From assembly GCF_900009265.2 (NCBI RefSeq), contig NZ_LR735017.1:38095-84991 (forward strand): a stretch of DNA of 46,897 nucleotides, written 5' to 3'. Source of the DNA: Planktothrix paucivesiculata PCC 9631. Lineage in GTDB: Bacteria > Cyanobacteriota > Cyanobacteriia > Cyanobacteriales > Microcoleaceae. Position 1 is the first letter of the stretch; the number at the start of each line of letters is the position of its first letter. This document shows positions 1 through 9,150 of this stretch, one piece after another. The translations under genes were made by a program, and so were the position numbers. The notes under the pieces were generated by a model. That model saw only the letters and a list, made by a program, of their open reading frames with translations, ran no database searches and had not been told where the DNA came from.

Positions 1-520
1 CTACCGCCCTGATGGCGCAGGGTTTTGCCTGTACCCGGGTCAAAGTCTGTGGAATCAAAATTTCCCGTGATGTAGACATTCCCGGCACTATCGGCGCTGA
101 TACCAGTGGTAAAGTCATCCTTACTTCCCCCCAAATTTTTTGCCCACAAGGGGTTGCCGCTGGTATCGAGTTTGGCAACAAAGATATCAGTACCGCCCTG
201 ATGGGGCAGGGTTTTGCCTGTACCCGGGTCAAAGTCTGTGGAATCAAAATTTCCCGTGATGTAGACATTCCCCGCACTATCGGTACTGATACCACTGGTA
301 AAGTCATCCTTACTCCCGCCCAAATTTTTTGCCCACACGGGGTTGCCGCTGGTATCGAGTTTGGCAACGAAGATGTCACTACGTCCCTGATTGGGCAGGT
401 TTGTGCCTGTACCCGGGTCAAAGTCTGTAGAATCAAAATTTCCCGTGATGTAGACATTCCCCGCACTATCGGTACTGATAGCACTGGTAAAGTCATCCTT
501 ACTTCCCCCCAAACTCTTTG
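1..520. repeat. 189-bp tandem repeat within the SBBP gene
   Basis: The sequence TACCGCCCTGAT recurs at 2 and 191, and a diverged copy (TACGTCCCTGAT) lies at 380, giving a period of 189 bases. Long blocks between the copies are identical or differ by a few bases. The unit is in phase with the 63-residue protein repeat. Confidence 0.9.
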
Positions 521-548
521 CCCAAATATAATTATTATTTTCTGGCAT
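1..548 (-). CDS. SBBP (beta-propeller) repeat protein, 3' end outside window
   Basis: The minus strand is open from an ATG at 548 to the window edge, giving about 182 residues of an incomplete protein. It begins MPENNNYIWAKSLGGSKDDF and is built of a 63-residue unit repeated with a period of exactly 189 bases. Each unit carries the SBBP-type motif: WAKNLGG, then DSAGNVYITGNF, then a DFDPGTG segment and DIFVAKLDTSGN. SBBP repeats are known to form beta-propeller blades in secreted or surface proteins. No signal peptide is visible at this start. An AGGA ribosome-binding sequence lies about 8 bases before the ATG. Neighbouring units are nearly identical in DNA, which suggests recent duplication or gene conversion. 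The function is unknown and the true length cannot be seen. Confidence 0.85.
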   Translation of the reverse strand, partial: MPENNNYIWAKSLGGSKDDFTSAISTDSAGNVYITGNFDSTDFDPGTGTNLPNQGRSDIFVAKLDTSGNPVWAKNLGGSKDDFTSGISTDSAGNVYITGNFDSTDFDPGTGKTLPHQGGTDIFVAKLDTSGNPLWAKNLGGSKDDFTTGISADSAGNVYITGNFDSTDFDPGTGKTLRHQGG

Positions 549-916
549 CGTTTTTTTCCTACTAATTTATGATATTCCTTAAGCCGTTTTAAATGCTTAA
601 TTTCAGTTGATTTAATAAAATATTTATATGAATGCAATCACGCTTTTAACTCAACGCACTTTCCATCGGTTTGACCTAATCTCCCAACCCCTTGATAGTG
701 GCTGGAGAACAGGTCAAAAGCATATTTTCCTAATGACAAAACAGCCCTGCCTATCTAGGAGAATAATGTAGAGATAGCTGGTAGATACGGATAAGCTTGT
801 TAGCAGCAGAAAGATCGTTATAGCAACAATAATAACAAATTTTTTCCGCTTTGTGTTTAATTGATGAAAAGGGCTGGAGCTACTGGCAACGGGGGAAACT
901 GGCACGACCCAAACCT
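549..916. other. Intergenic region between the CHAT gene and the SBBP gene
   Basis: This gap of 368 bases lies between two minus-strand genes and should hold the promoter of the SBBP gene. It contains a short inverted repeat, CTATCT/AGATAG, near 750-776. A minus-strand open frame here (714-923) begins with TTG inside the preceding gene and has no ribosome-binding site, so I do not call it. Nothing else is recognised. Confidence 0.5.
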
Positions 917-3900
917 TCACCAAGGACTGCCTATTAAGTTAAAACTTGCCCAATAGTAAGGGTGAACTAAGGAAAAATTATCTAAATTTCCGAGTTCTGG
1001 AGGCAGGGAAATTGCTATATTTTCGTCCGATAGCAATAAACGATTAGACTCAAATTTTGCTGTCCCTCGTATTAAGCTAATTTGTGCTTTTTGTAAAGCT
1101 TCTGCTTTGGTTGTGGTTTTGCTTAAATGGTGGTAAAACTCCGTCATTAATGCTAAAGTTCCCGCATCACTAATATACCATAAACTCGCCAAGACTGACT
1201 TCGCTCCAGATGCGATCGCTAATCCGGCAAACCCTAATTCTGCTTGATTATCCCCAATGGCAGTTCGACAGGCAGAAAGTGTTAATAAATCTGCTGTTGG
1301 GCTACTCCATCCCATTTGCCCCATTTGATCTAAAGTTAATTTTGTATCCCATAATTGAATAAAAGAATTGCGAGGACTACCCGACCGAAAATCCGCATGG
1401 GTGGCTAAATGGATAATAGCAGAAGGTTGGGCTTGATATTGTCGTTTGAGATTTTCTAAAGTAAACTGTTCATTCAAGAAATATTCTCCTTGGGCACGTT
1501 GTTCGGCAATGGTTTTGACTTCAGTGGGAACACTGGGTAACAAGTTTTGTTCTGCAAAAATCGAAGCCCCCATTGCTAAAACCTCCGCTTGAGAAATTGA
1601 ACGATAGCGAGTATCTAAAGAGCTAAAACTCGGAACTTTACTCAAGGCATATTTTTCAATTAAAAATTGGTTACCATCATGAAGTGCCGCCAGGGGAAGG
1701 GATTTTAGTCCCGTATCTAAACTTAACATTAAAATATCAATTTGATTTTTCTTTAAAGTTTCCTGAATTGGTGCAATCATCCATTGATAAAGTTGTTGTG
1801 CAGATTGTAAATAACTGGTTGTATTCTGTTGGCGAAGGGATGTAATTTCACTAACAAATTCTGTTGTTTGGGCAAACAATTTTTCTGGAATTGCCTCTGG
1901 AATACTTTTCTGAACCACGGTATTTTCTAAAACCACGATTAATTCTAATTGCTTGTCGCGAGAATATATATAAATAACGGCTGTTTTTTTACCAGTTTTA
2001 GCCTGAATTTTTCTCAATTCTCCCTGGATTTCTGGTACAGTTAATGGTTTGCTGGAAGCGGGTTTTTCTAAATAATTAGTATATTCTAAATTAGCTAATT
2101 CTTCTAGTTTAACAACTGCTCCTTCTACATCACCAGAATCAAAACTTTGATTAATTCCTAAACGAAGATTATCAATAGAAGTTTCTATAATACTGGGATT
2201 ATTTACAGTTACCTTTTCAATGGTAACTTGATTATTCTCATTCGTTCTAACAGTGAGTTGATCTTTATTTTCGGGTAATTGATTCTGTATTCTCACATCA
2301 ATGGACGAGTCAATATTCAATACTTGCTCATTCTGAGTCACTCCTATATTTGGAACGTCCAAATCTGATTCTATCAAAACAGTAGGAGGGGTTTGCAAAA
2401 GTATTTCAGATTGTTGCCTCACACCTTGGATAATACCTCTAGGAATTGGTGTGGGAATATTAGTTGGAATGGGCGTGGGAATATTCGTGGGAATTGGTGT
2501 GGGAATATTCGTGGGAATTGGTGTGGGAATATTAGTTGGAATTGGTGTGGGAATATTAGTTGGAATTGGTGTGGGAATATTAGTTGGAATTGGGGTGGGA
2601 ATATTCGTGGGAATTGGGGTGGGAATATTCGTGGGAATTGGGGTGGGAATATTCGTGGGAATTGGGGTGGGAATATTCGTCGGAATTGGGGTGGGAATAT
2701 TCGTCGGAATTGGGGTAGGAATATTCGTCGGAATTGGTGTGGGAATATTAGTTGGAATCGGGGTGGGTTCTGCTGTAGGCTGTGGTGTGGGTTCTGCTGT
2801 AGGCTGTGGTGTAGGCTCTGCTGTAGGCTGTGGTGTAGGCTCTGATGTGGGTTCGGGAGGGGCTGTATAATTGGTACTAATTATAATATTTCCTTGGGTA
2901 AAATTTGCGGGAGGTACGGGAACAATAAAACCTGATTGTAAGGTTTCCGAACCTGTTTTAATAGCCCCAGCAGTTCCATTTTTACTAGCATCTCCAATAC
3001 TAAAAGGAGTCTCAACACCGCCTCTATGTTGAATCAGAATATTGCCATCACCATTTCCCCCCCCCGATGAAATACTAACATTAATTCCAGTTGAATCCGT
3101 AAAGTTTCCTTGAACTCGAAATAAATTTTCTGTGGCGATAGAAATATTACCTCCATCTGAAATTAGAGTTCCAGATATCGTAATATTTCCGATTCCTTCC
3201 AATTCAATATTTCCTCCAGAGGTAGCGATAGAATCAACAACAATTTCTCCGGGGGATTGTAGGATAACAGGCCCCCCTGCGGTGGTAATATTGCCGACAG
3301 AGATATTATTCCCCAGGTTTTGAGTAGAATTAATAAAAAAGGTATCGTTAATTGTTGTATTTTCCTGGAAAGTTGGGGAATTAGTTAATGTTTGTCCTGA
3401 ACGTAATATTAAACTCGGATTACTCCTTAAAATTTCGGCATCAATATCGCTGGTATTTACCTCAGTATCCGCTTGAGTAATATTAATATCTCCTCCCTGA
3501 ATTGAACCTTGAGCTTCTATTTTTAAGGAGGCTCCGCTATAATCTCCAAAAATCACATTTCCATCAGCATAAATAATCGGGTCATAGAAACTAAAAAAGG
3601 TTCCGCCCGTTCCCGATAAATTTAATATTTGGAAGTTTCCCTCGGCTGCAAAATGAGCATCTCCCGAAATTAATCCATCACTAATTAAGGTTAAATTCCC
3701 TCCTGCTTGTAGGGGAATTTCTGGAAAATTCATGGCTAATATATCAATATTTTGATTCCCTTGAATCGTAATATTTCCCCCAGCAAAGGCTTGAAAAGGG
3801 GTTTGACCATCCCGAATAGTAACGGTATTTCCAGCCAATAAATTTAAGTTTTCTGTGGTGGAAAGTTGACTTTCAATTAAGGTTAAATTATGATTAGCAT

Positions 3901-4822
3901 TAAAAAAAGCGTTATCGGCAATTGTAACAGTATTTAATAAAACAATATCCCCGGATTGTACGGGTTTTCCTTGACTTAAAACAATTTCTCCAGCTTGATT
4001 AATAGTAATATTTGTAGCTTCTTTTAAACCTGAACCCGTTAATAATTCTGGTAGAGATAAGGGCGGAATTACTGAATTTTCACTCTGACTTGAAGGAATA
4101 ATTTCTAAACTGAGTAGATAACCCGCTTGACTCATTCTAACTAAGTTTTCCCCGGGTACGGTTTGAACTAAAATTGTGCCACCTTGTAGGGAACCTTGAT
4201 TAATAATAGTTCCGGCTAGTAAGGTTAATTGTTGTTCTGTACCGACTTTTAATTCAGCTAAATTAATTACACTTCCAGGTTGAGAAGCATTAAAGACAAA
4301 GGCGTTAGGATTGCCCACAAGCTGACTCCAATCAGCATCTCCGACGGCATTAAACCAACTCGAATTAAAGCCAATACCATCGGCGGTTGTGGCTAAAAAA
4401 GACGCCGGAACATCTAAGCGGGCATGGGAACCAAAAATCATCCCCGCCGGATTCATTAAAAATAGATTAGAGTTGCCGCCCGTAACTTGAATTAATCCAT
4501 CAATAAAAGATGGACTTCCCCCATTAATTCGCCCTAAAATATTTTGAATATTGGGGGTAGAAATAAAATTAATAATTTGATTTTGGGGAACATTAAACTG
4601 TTGAAAACTATGGAATAAATTTGCCCCATCCCCCGATACTTTTCCCCCAGTAATATTAATCTGAACTGGGGAACTCCCTGGGACTGTTACGGGTGTAACA
4701 AAGGTTCCTGTATGATCATTTGCAGGAATAACGGATTGAGCTTTAACCAGAGAAGATCCTATCATCAACCCGGGACTGCTCAACAAGACAGAAATGAGAA
4801 AGGATGGGGATATTTTGGTCAT
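917..4822 (-). CDS. Secreted TPS-domain (filamentous haemagglutinin N-terminal) CHAT-protease fusion protein
   Basis: The 1301-residue protein starts with a signal peptide ([18 protein letters not shown]...VKAQS). A TPS secretion domain follows at residues ~30-270, with the NPAGMIFG variant of the family's NPNG motif. Next come beta-helix-like repeats rich in GGNITI/GNI segments, and a Pro/Thr linker with TPQPTAEP and 13 copies of TPIPTNIP. The C-terminal third is a CHAT (caspase-HetF-associated) peptidase domain with His1142 in HLATHADF and Cys1185 in [10 protein letters not shown], the expected catalytic dyad. The family architecture suggests export through a TpsB-type outer membrane pore, but none is encoded here. 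I chose the ATG at 4822; the frame also allows TTG at 4831. It starts 5 bases after the stop of the upstream cyclotransferase-like gene, so they are probably co-transcribed. The substrate is unknown. Confidence 0.88.
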   Translation of the reverse strand: MTKISPSFLISVLLSSPGLMIGSSLVKAQSVIPANDHTGTFVTPVTVPGSSPVQINITGGKVSGDGANLFHSFQQFNVPQNQIINFISTPNIQNILGRINGGSPSFIDGLIQVTGGNSNLFLMNPAGMIFGSHARLDVPASFLATTADGIGFNSSWFNAVGDADWSQLVGNPNAFVFNASQPGSVINLAELKVGTEQQLTLLAGTIINQGSLQGGTILVQTVPGENLVRMSQAGYLLSLEIIPSSQSENSVIPPLSLPELLTGSGLKEATNITINQAGEIVLSQGKPVQSGDIVLLNTVTIADNAFFNANHNLTLIESQLSTTENLNLLAGNTVTIRDGQTPFQAFAGGNITIQGNQNIDILAMNFPEIPLQAGGNLTLISDGLISGDAHFAAEGNFQILNLSGTGGTFFSFYDPIIYADGNVIFGDYSGASLKIEAQGSIQGGDINITQADTEVNTSDIDAEILRSNPSLILRSGQTLTNSPTFQENTTINDTFFINSTQNLGNNISVGNITTAGGPVILQSPGEIVVDSIATSGGNIELEGIGNITISGTLISDGGNISIATENLFRVQGNFTDSTGINVSISSGGGNGDGNILIQHRGGVETPFSIGDASKNGTAGAIKTGSETLQSGFIVPVPPANFTQGNIIISTNYTAPPEPTSEPTPQPTAEPTPQPTAEPTPQPTAEPTPIPTNIPTPIPTNIPTPIPTNIPTPIPTNIPTPIPTNIPTPIPTNIPTPIPTNIPTPIPTNIPTPIPTNIPTPIPTNIPTPIPTNIPTPIPTNIPTPIPTNIPTPIPRGIIQGVRQQSEILLQTPPTVLIESDLDVPNIGVTQNEQVLNIDSSIDVRIQNQLPENKDQLTVRTNENNQVTIEKVTVNNPSIIETSIDNLRLGINQSFDSGDVEGAVVKLEELANLEYTNYLEKPASSKPLTVPEIQGELRKIQAKTGKKTAVIYIYSRDKQLELIVVLENTVVQKSIPEAIPEKLFAQTTEFVSEITSLRQQNTTSYLQSAQQLYQWMIAPIQETLKKNQIDILMLSLDTGLKSLPLAALHDGNQFLIEKYALSKVPSFSSLDTRYRSISQAEVLAMGASIFAEQNLLPSVPTEVKTIAEQRAQGEYFLNEQFTLENLKRQYQAQPSAIIHLATHADFRSGSPRNSFIQLWDTKLTLDQMGQMGWSSPTADLLTLSACRTAIGDNQAELGFAGLAIASGAKSVLASLWYISDAGTLALMTEFYHHLSKTTTKAEALQKAQISLIRGTAKFESNRLLLSDENIAISLPPELGNLDNFSLVHPYYWASFNLIGSPW
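2444..2764. repeat. 24-bp tandem repeat (13 copies) coding the TPIPTNIP linker
   Basis: Read on the plus strand the unit is close to GGAATTGGTGTGGGAATATT plus four variable bases. Thirteen GAATATT cores occur at 24-base spacing. Variant copies are grouped (TAGTTGG, CGTGGG, CGTCGG types), as expected from slippage expansion. Four related 24-bp units coding TPQPTAEP-type repeats follow at about 2765-2860. There are no unique spacers, so this is not a CRISPR array. Confidence 0.92.
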
Positions 4823-4827
4823 AGGAA

Positions 4828-5226
4828 TCAACTGATTGGATTTGATTCTTTATACGCAGCCCAACCGCCAAAAGCAGAAATATCTGGCCATCGATAGTGT
4901 TCGACTAATTCCCGGGGATAGAGCATGGCGGTTAGGACTTCCCCATCTTCTAACTTGATATCCCCTGGATACATATTTGGAGGTTCGTTAATCAGTAAAT
5001 GTTCATACTGGGCCTGGGAAATTTCATAGACTTCTCCTGGGATAGAAATTCCGCCTTCTCCTATTTCATAAATCGCCGGATGCCAACCATTATCCGCCGC
5101 GTGTAAGCGATATAGGGGTAAGGTTTTAGCAGATTTAATCAATTTTGCTTCCCCTAAATTTTTATGATCTGGTTGACCCTGGAGGGCTGAACCACAAATA
5201 AAGATGCGTTTAGTTTTATCTGTCAT
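4828..5226 (-). CDS. Gamma-glutamylcyclotransferase-like (BtrG/allophanate-hydrolase C-terminal type) protein
   Basis: The 132-residue protein has the compact fold signature of the gamma-glutamylcyclotransferase superfamily: an N-terminal strand ending in CGSALQGQ (residues 11-17), and a central [18 protein letters not shown] segment (52-69). Close relatives form the C-terminal domain of allophanate hydrolases, and stand-alone versions are common in cyanobacteria. A divergent amidohydrolase that may act on ureido compounds lies next to it, which fits nitrogen metabolism, but the substrate cannot be read from the sequence. It ends 5 bases before the CHAT gene, which suggests translational coupling with that gene. 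Start ATG at 5226. Confidence 0.72.
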   Translation of the reverse strand: MTDKTKRIFICGSALQGQPDHKNLGEAKLIKSAKTLPLYRLHAADNGWHPAIYEIGEGGISIPGEVYEISQAQYEHLLINEPPNMYPGDIKLEDGEVLTAMLYPRELVEHYRWPDISAFGGWAAYKESNPIS

Positions 5227-5484
5227 ATTTTTATATAGAAGGGAATGAGGAATTACGAATTACGAATTACGAATTACGAATGGGTTAGACAAGATTTCAC
5301 CCTCATCAGTTGGTGTCCCAATTGCCAGGGGCGATCGCTTATAAATTTATAGTGGTTTTTGAGATTGTAGAGTACACTTTATACAGTATTTTGGCACAGA
5401 AATCAAGAGAATTGTGGAGAGAATAAAAAATAGAGGTTAAAAAAGATTAAATTTTGATTTATTAGTTTTCAGGAGAATCAAATT
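5227..5484. promoter_or_regulatory. Divergent intergenic region with promoters for both flanking genes
   Basis: The 258 bases separate two divergently transcribed genes, so promoters for both should be here. The region holds a heptamer tandem repeat at 5250-5281 and a HIP1 octamer near 5330. AGGAG at 5471-5475 is the ribosome-binding site for the amidohydrolase at 5485. No clear -10/-35 pair or regulator box stands out. Confidence 0.5.
5250..5281. repeat. STRR-type heptamer repeat (GAATTAC x4.6)
   Basis: GAATTAC starts at 5250, 5257, 5264 and 5271 and ends with a partial GAAT at 5278-5281. Short tandemly repeated heptamers of this kind are characteristic of cyanobacterial intergenic DNA. Confidence 0.92.
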
Positions 5485-6777
5485 ATGGTTATGATTACCC
5501 AAATTCGTATTAATAGCGATCGCCTACACCATCGAATTAATACTTTAGCCCAAATCGGTCAACAGCCTTCAGGAAGTATTTGTCGTCTCGCCTTTTCCCC
5601 GGAAGATCTACAGGCGCGTGCTACCGTCAAACAGTGGATGCTAGAGGCGGGAATGACCGTCAGAACCGATCCGGCTGGAAATCTCATCGGCCGATATCCG
5701 GGCAAAAGTCCCACGGCTCCGGCTTTAGCGACGGGTTCCCATATCGACACCGTACCCACGGGCGGACGCTATGATGGAGCTTTGGGCGTATTAGCTGGCA
5801 TAGAAGTAGCACACACTTTAAAAGACCATGATCTACAACTCCACCATCCCCTAGAAGTGATAGTCTTTAACGACGAAGAAAGTACCATGATCGGTGCTCA
5901 GGCGATCGCAGGGACGGTGTTACTCAATGCTCCAGATCGTTATCAATCGAAGGCGGGAGAGTCGATTCAAGACTGTTTAGCCCGGGTTGGGGGAAACTGG
6001 GATAACCTAGCAACGGCAGCACGCTCACGGGCCGATCTGGTGGCGTTTGTGGAACTGCACGTTGAACAGGGGGCGATATTAGAGCAAAATGGAGTTTCTA
6101 TTGGAATTGTGCAGGGAGTGGTGGGCATGGAGCGCCTAAAAATTACGATTATGGGAAAAGCTAACCACGCTGGAACAACGCCCATGGAAATGCGACAGGA
6201 TGCCCTAGTCGCGGCGGCAGAATTAATTTTATCCGTGCAACAAATAGCGTTAAAAATGCCTTCCCAACCCGTAGCAACCGTAGGATATCTTAATGTCTTA
6301 CCCAATGCAGTTAATATTATTCCCGGACAGGTAGAACTTTCTGTAGATATGCGAGATTTATCCCAAAATTGTTTAGAAGAAATGTTAGCACAATTGCAGG
6401 ATAAAATAATAGCGATCGCTAATTCAACTCATACCCAAATTTCCATAACTCCCTTACTCAGTGTTAAACCCACCTTAGCAGCTTCTGAAGTTCAATCCAC
6501 AATTGAATCTGTTTGTCAACAGTTAGAATTAAATTATGATTATCTTCCCAGTCGTGCCGGACATGATGCCTTAGAAATCGGCAGAATTACCAATATGGGC
6601 ATGATTTTTGTCCCCTCAAAAGGAGGCTTTAGTCATTCCGAAGCCGAATATACCTCCCCCGAACAGTGTACCCAAGGAGCCAATGTATTATTCCAAACTT
6701 TATCGGCATTGGATCAAAAATACAAAACCTTTTTAGGAGATATTAGTAAAGAACAAACAAAGCCTAAACTCAATTAA
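5485..6777 (+). CDS. M20-family Zn-dependent amidohydrolase (allantoate amidohydrolase / N-carbamoyl-L-amino-acid hydrolase type)
   Basis: The 430-residue protein has the full set of hydantoinase/carbamoylase family motifs. GSHIDTVPTGGRYDG carries metal ligands His86 and Asp97, and NDEES carries Glu131-Glu132 (ligand and general base). A third histidine lies in ELHVEQG, and a final one in GFSHSEAEYTS near the C-terminus. Family members hydrolyse N-carbamoyl amino acids, allantoate or ureidoglycolate to release ammonia and CO2; sequence alone does not separate these substrates. AGGAG lies 9 bases before the ATG at 5485; an in-frame ATG at 5491 is an alternative. It is divergent from the cyclotransferase-like gene, with no other purine-degradation genes in view. 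Confidence 0.88.
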   Translation: MVMITQIRINSDRLHHRINTLAQIGQQPSGSICRLAFSPEDLQARATVKQWMLEAGMTVRTDPAGNLIGRYPGKSPTAPALATGSHIDTVPTGGRYDGALGVLAGIEVAHTLKDHDLQLHHPLEVIVFNDEESTMIGAQAIAGTVLLNAPDRYQSKAGESIQDCLARVGGNWDNLATAARSRADLVAFVELHVEQGAILEQNGVSIGIVQGVVGMERLKITIMGKANHAGTTPMEMRQDALVAAAELILSVQQIALKMPSQPVATVGYLNVLPNAVNIIPGQVELSVDMRDLSQNCLEEMLAQLQDKIIAIANSTHTQISITPLLSVKPTLAASEVQSTIESVCQQLELNYDYLPSRAGHDALEIGRITNMGMIFVPSKGGFSHSEAEYTSPEQCTQGANVLFQTLSALDQKYKTFLGDISKEQTKPKLN

Positions 6778-6790
6778 TTGATCTAATCAA

Positions 6791-7465
6791 TTAGACGGCT
6801 TCTCGAAATTCAAATTGATCACACCAGCCATGAAAATCTAGGTGAGGAAAAGGCGGTTCTATATCCAGGGGAGTCAGTCGAATAATATAACTAACTAGGA
6901 TTAAATTTCCATTTTCATCATAGCCTTCTTCCTCCAAATCATCATCTTCATTAAAATCTTTAGAATGTTTGAGAGAGGATAAATGTTGATAGGCGGTCAG
7001 GCTCGATTGATAAGCATAAATTTCGACCAAATATTCTGCGGGTGGAACATCAAACACTTGAAAGATTTCATAATTTTCTTGAGGCGGATTACCTGAAATT
7101 GCATGGGCTAAATCTTCAGCATAACCTCCTCCACAAAGCACAACAAACTTGCCACAGGGAATGTTTAATTTCCAAGCCAACCGACCCAGCCATTGATCTT
7201 CTTCTTCCTGTGTTAAGTTACCCACAACTATCAGAGTGGCTCTATCAAGAGCGCAGTCACCGTCAAAACCAACGGGAATACAAATTCCTTGCCTCAAAAG
7301 TGGTTCAATTTCTTGGGCAGTGCCATTGAGTAAAATATTGGATAGTTGAGTTGGTTCTAGGTTGCTACCTCCTAAACTGGCGGAAGTGAGCAAATAATCA
7401 TGACCATCACAGAAAAAATTAGGCGAAATGGGAATCCGAATATTAGATTGTTTAGACTGATTCAT
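6791..7465 (-). CDS. Conserved hypothetical protein, acidic
   Basis: This 224-residue protein has no signal peptide or membrane segment. It is acidic, with an Asp/Glu-rich stretch (DFNEDDDLEEEGYDENG) near residue 175. A GDCALDRATLIVVGN segment and a glycine-rich LCGGGYAEDLAHAISG segment occur in the middle. I do not recognise a family. The start is the ATG at 7465, with GTGAGG just upstream as a weak ribosome-binding site; a GTG at 7474 is also in frame. It converges on the amidohydrolase, whose stop is 13 bases away. Codon use resembles its neighbours, so it is probably a real cytoplasmic protein. Confidence 0.7.
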   Translation of the reverse strand: MNQSKQSNIRIPISPNFFCDGHDYLLTSASLGGSNLEPTQLSNILLNGTAQEIEPLLRQGICIPVGFDGDCALDRATLIVVGNLTQEEEDQWLGRLAWKLNIPCGKFVVLCGGGYAEDLAHAISGNPPQENYEIFQVFDVPPAEYLVEIYAYQSSLTAYQHLSSLKHSKDFNEDDDLEEEGYDENGNLILVSYIIRLTPLDIEPPFPHLDFHGWCDQFEFREAV

Positions 7466-7574
7466 GAGCCTCACGGGTTATGATGAATAGATACCCTGAA
7501 AATCAATTTTAAACCATTATGGAACTGATCGGAAACCCTTAAATATAGATTACTAATCATGAGGAAGATAGGAC

Positions 7575-7600
7575 AAAACCCGCTCAGGCGGGTTAATTTT
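7575..7600 (-). terminator. Rho-independent terminator of the Rieske gene
   Basis: AACCCGC (7577-7583) and GCGGGTT (7588-7594) form a perfect 7-bp stem with a 4-base loop. On the minus strand the stem runs directly into GGGTTTTG. It lies about 30 bases beyond the stop codon of the Rieske protein gene. Confidence 0.75.
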
Positions 7601-7625
7601 AGGGTTCTGTCAACCGCTAATACAA

Positions 7626-9077
7626 TTAATCATTATGAGCGTGTTCAAACTCATAAATATAGAATAAACGACTAAATTTTTTCAAGAAATATCCAGAGGT
7701 TGCAAAAGCGATCGCCGATCCCAATAATACCCAAAATCCCATAGGAGGCATTGCCATTAATTGATGAACCGTCCGAGCATCAACCATGACCGCCAACCCA
7801 AAACAAAGGATAGCAGCCATATTAGAAAAAACCGTTAATCTGTTAATATTTTTTAGGGCATTTTGACAGACTTGACAGTTTTGGGTGTGCATCGTCCAAA
7901 CATCAAATAGTTGTTGTTTATTTAAGTCGGCGGGGGGAAGGTTTGAATTACAGTTTTCTGGCCAAGGAATACCTCCTGCTGCCCGTTTTTCTAACCATTG
8001 ACGGAACGTAATCACCATTTTATCTTGAGGATTCGGGATAAAAACTTCCTCTAACCAACGTTTATCTTTTCGTTTAGCTAAAGTTTTTTCCTGGTAGTGC
8101 AAAAACACTAAATCTTGGTGCATAAACAACGAAGCTAAGACATGATTTAACCAAGTCGGCATCGATAAGGCAAAGAACCCCAACCCGGCAGGTTTTTTAC
8201 CCTGTTTACTTTTAATTAAAACCTGACAGCCAAAGTTACGACACCATCCCGGACGAGTGGGAGTTGCATACAACGCCAAGATCATTTTTCCTCCATCTAT
8301 ATTGGTAGAAAAAATTCTCATGTGGCAGGGGGGTTGAAAATCATGAACCGCTTCTTGGAGACTAGATGCCGTCGGTTTAATTTCAAAAGCAAATCCGTCT
8401 TGAGTTGATATTTTCCGCCGGGAAATCATGTCATAATATTTGGCATCTTTGTAGCGATTCCCAACAATTCCATGATGGGAAACCGGAACATGGGCGGGGT
8501 CGGAAACGTTCTCCATAAAGAAATCCCAACCGTAGGGAATATCACGAAAACCCCAAGGTAACTTGACAATTTGATCAGAGTTTTCCTCTAATTCAGGAAC
8601 TAGACGAGGGGCTCTTAACTGACTCTCCTGTTGCGCTTGGGAACCAGATTCTCCCCAAACCCATAATAAACCCTGACGTTCTTGGGTGGGATAAACAACG
8701 GCGCAGGATTTGGGATTGGAACAATGTTTGGCTTCGGTTTCTGCATCTTGAGACTGGGGAATGCTAACACAATGTCCCTCGCTATTGAACCGCCAAGCAT
8801 GATAGGCGCACAGAAGTGTGCCATCGGACTCGACTCGACCTTCGGATAAGGGGACAAGGCGATGGGGACAAGCATCGGCAAAACACCGCCATTGACCTGA
8901 ACCATCCCGCCATAGGACAATATCTTCACCTAACAATTGCATGGCATGGGGACGAGTTGGGTCAAGAAACTCGACCACGGCGACGGGATACCATTGTTTT
9001 GTCCATTGAAATTGTTCGGTTTCGGTTTCGGGAAATTCAGCAAGGGTGGTGTTCAAGTCTTGTTGTAGGGAGGTCAT
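7626..9077 (-). CDS. Rieske 2Fe-2S oxygenase of the pheophorbide a oxygenase (PaO/Lls1/Tic55) family
   Basis: The 483-residue protein has an N-terminal Rieske domain with Cys70, His72, Cys90 and His93 (CPHRLVP and CAYHAW). A mononuclear iron motif follows in MENVSDPAHVPVSHHG (two His, one Asp). A PaO-type C-terminal domain then carries a CxxC pair (NCQVCQ) and two hydrophobic helices near the end, so the protein is probably anchored to a membrane. Plant members open the chlorophyll macrocycle, oxidise chlorophyll intermediates or act at the chloroplast envelope; the role of cyanobacterial copies is not settled. The start is the ATG at 9077; the upstream frame reaches only a TTG at 9101. A terminator follows the gene. 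It is divergent from the aldo/keto reductase. Confidence 0.9.
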   Translation of the reverse strand: MTSLQQDLNTTLAEFPETETEQFQWTKQWYPVAVVEFLDPTRPHAMQLLGEDIVLWRDGSGQWRCFADACPHRLVPLSEGRVESDGTLLCAYHAWRFNSEGHCVSIPQSQDAETEAKHCSNPKSCAVVYPTQERQGLLWVWGESGSQAQQESQLRAPRLVPELEENSDQIVKLPWGFRDIPYGWDFFMENVSDPAHVPVSHHGIVGNRYKDAKYYDMISRRKISTQDGFAFEIKPTASSLQEAVHDFQPPCHMRIFSTNIDGGKMILALYATPTRPGWCRNFGCQVLIKSKQGKKPAGLGFFALSMPTWLNHVLASLFMHQDLVFLHYQEKTLAKRKDKRWLEEVFIPNPQDKMVITFRQWLEKRAAGGIPWPENCNSNLPPADLNKQQLFDVWTMHTQNCQVCQNALKNINRLTVFSNMAAILCFGLAVMVDARTVHQLMAMPPMGFWVLLGSAIAFATSGYFLKKFSRLFYIYEFEHAHND

Positions 9078-9150
9078 AAATTTTCTACTCGTTGAACTCA
9101 AATAGTCTAACCCCTCTTAATATAAACATTATTTAGAAAAATCAAAACCA

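Noticed and set aside
12-572. Plus-strand 186-codon frame with internal repeats
   Set aside because: It is the antisense shadow of the SBBP-repeat gene. The minus-strand translation gives clear DSAGNVYITGNF-type SBBP motifs and a ribosome-binding site.
714-923. Minus-strand 69-codon frame with a hydrophobic stretch
   Set aside because: It starts with TTG inside the CHAT gene, has no ribosome-binding site and resembles chance frames in AT-rich DNA.
2393-2870. Plus-strand glycine/valine-rich frames and possible CRISPR
   Set aside because: They are shadows of the 24-base repeats in the CHAT gene. Repeats are contiguous without unique spacers, so it is not a CRISPR array.
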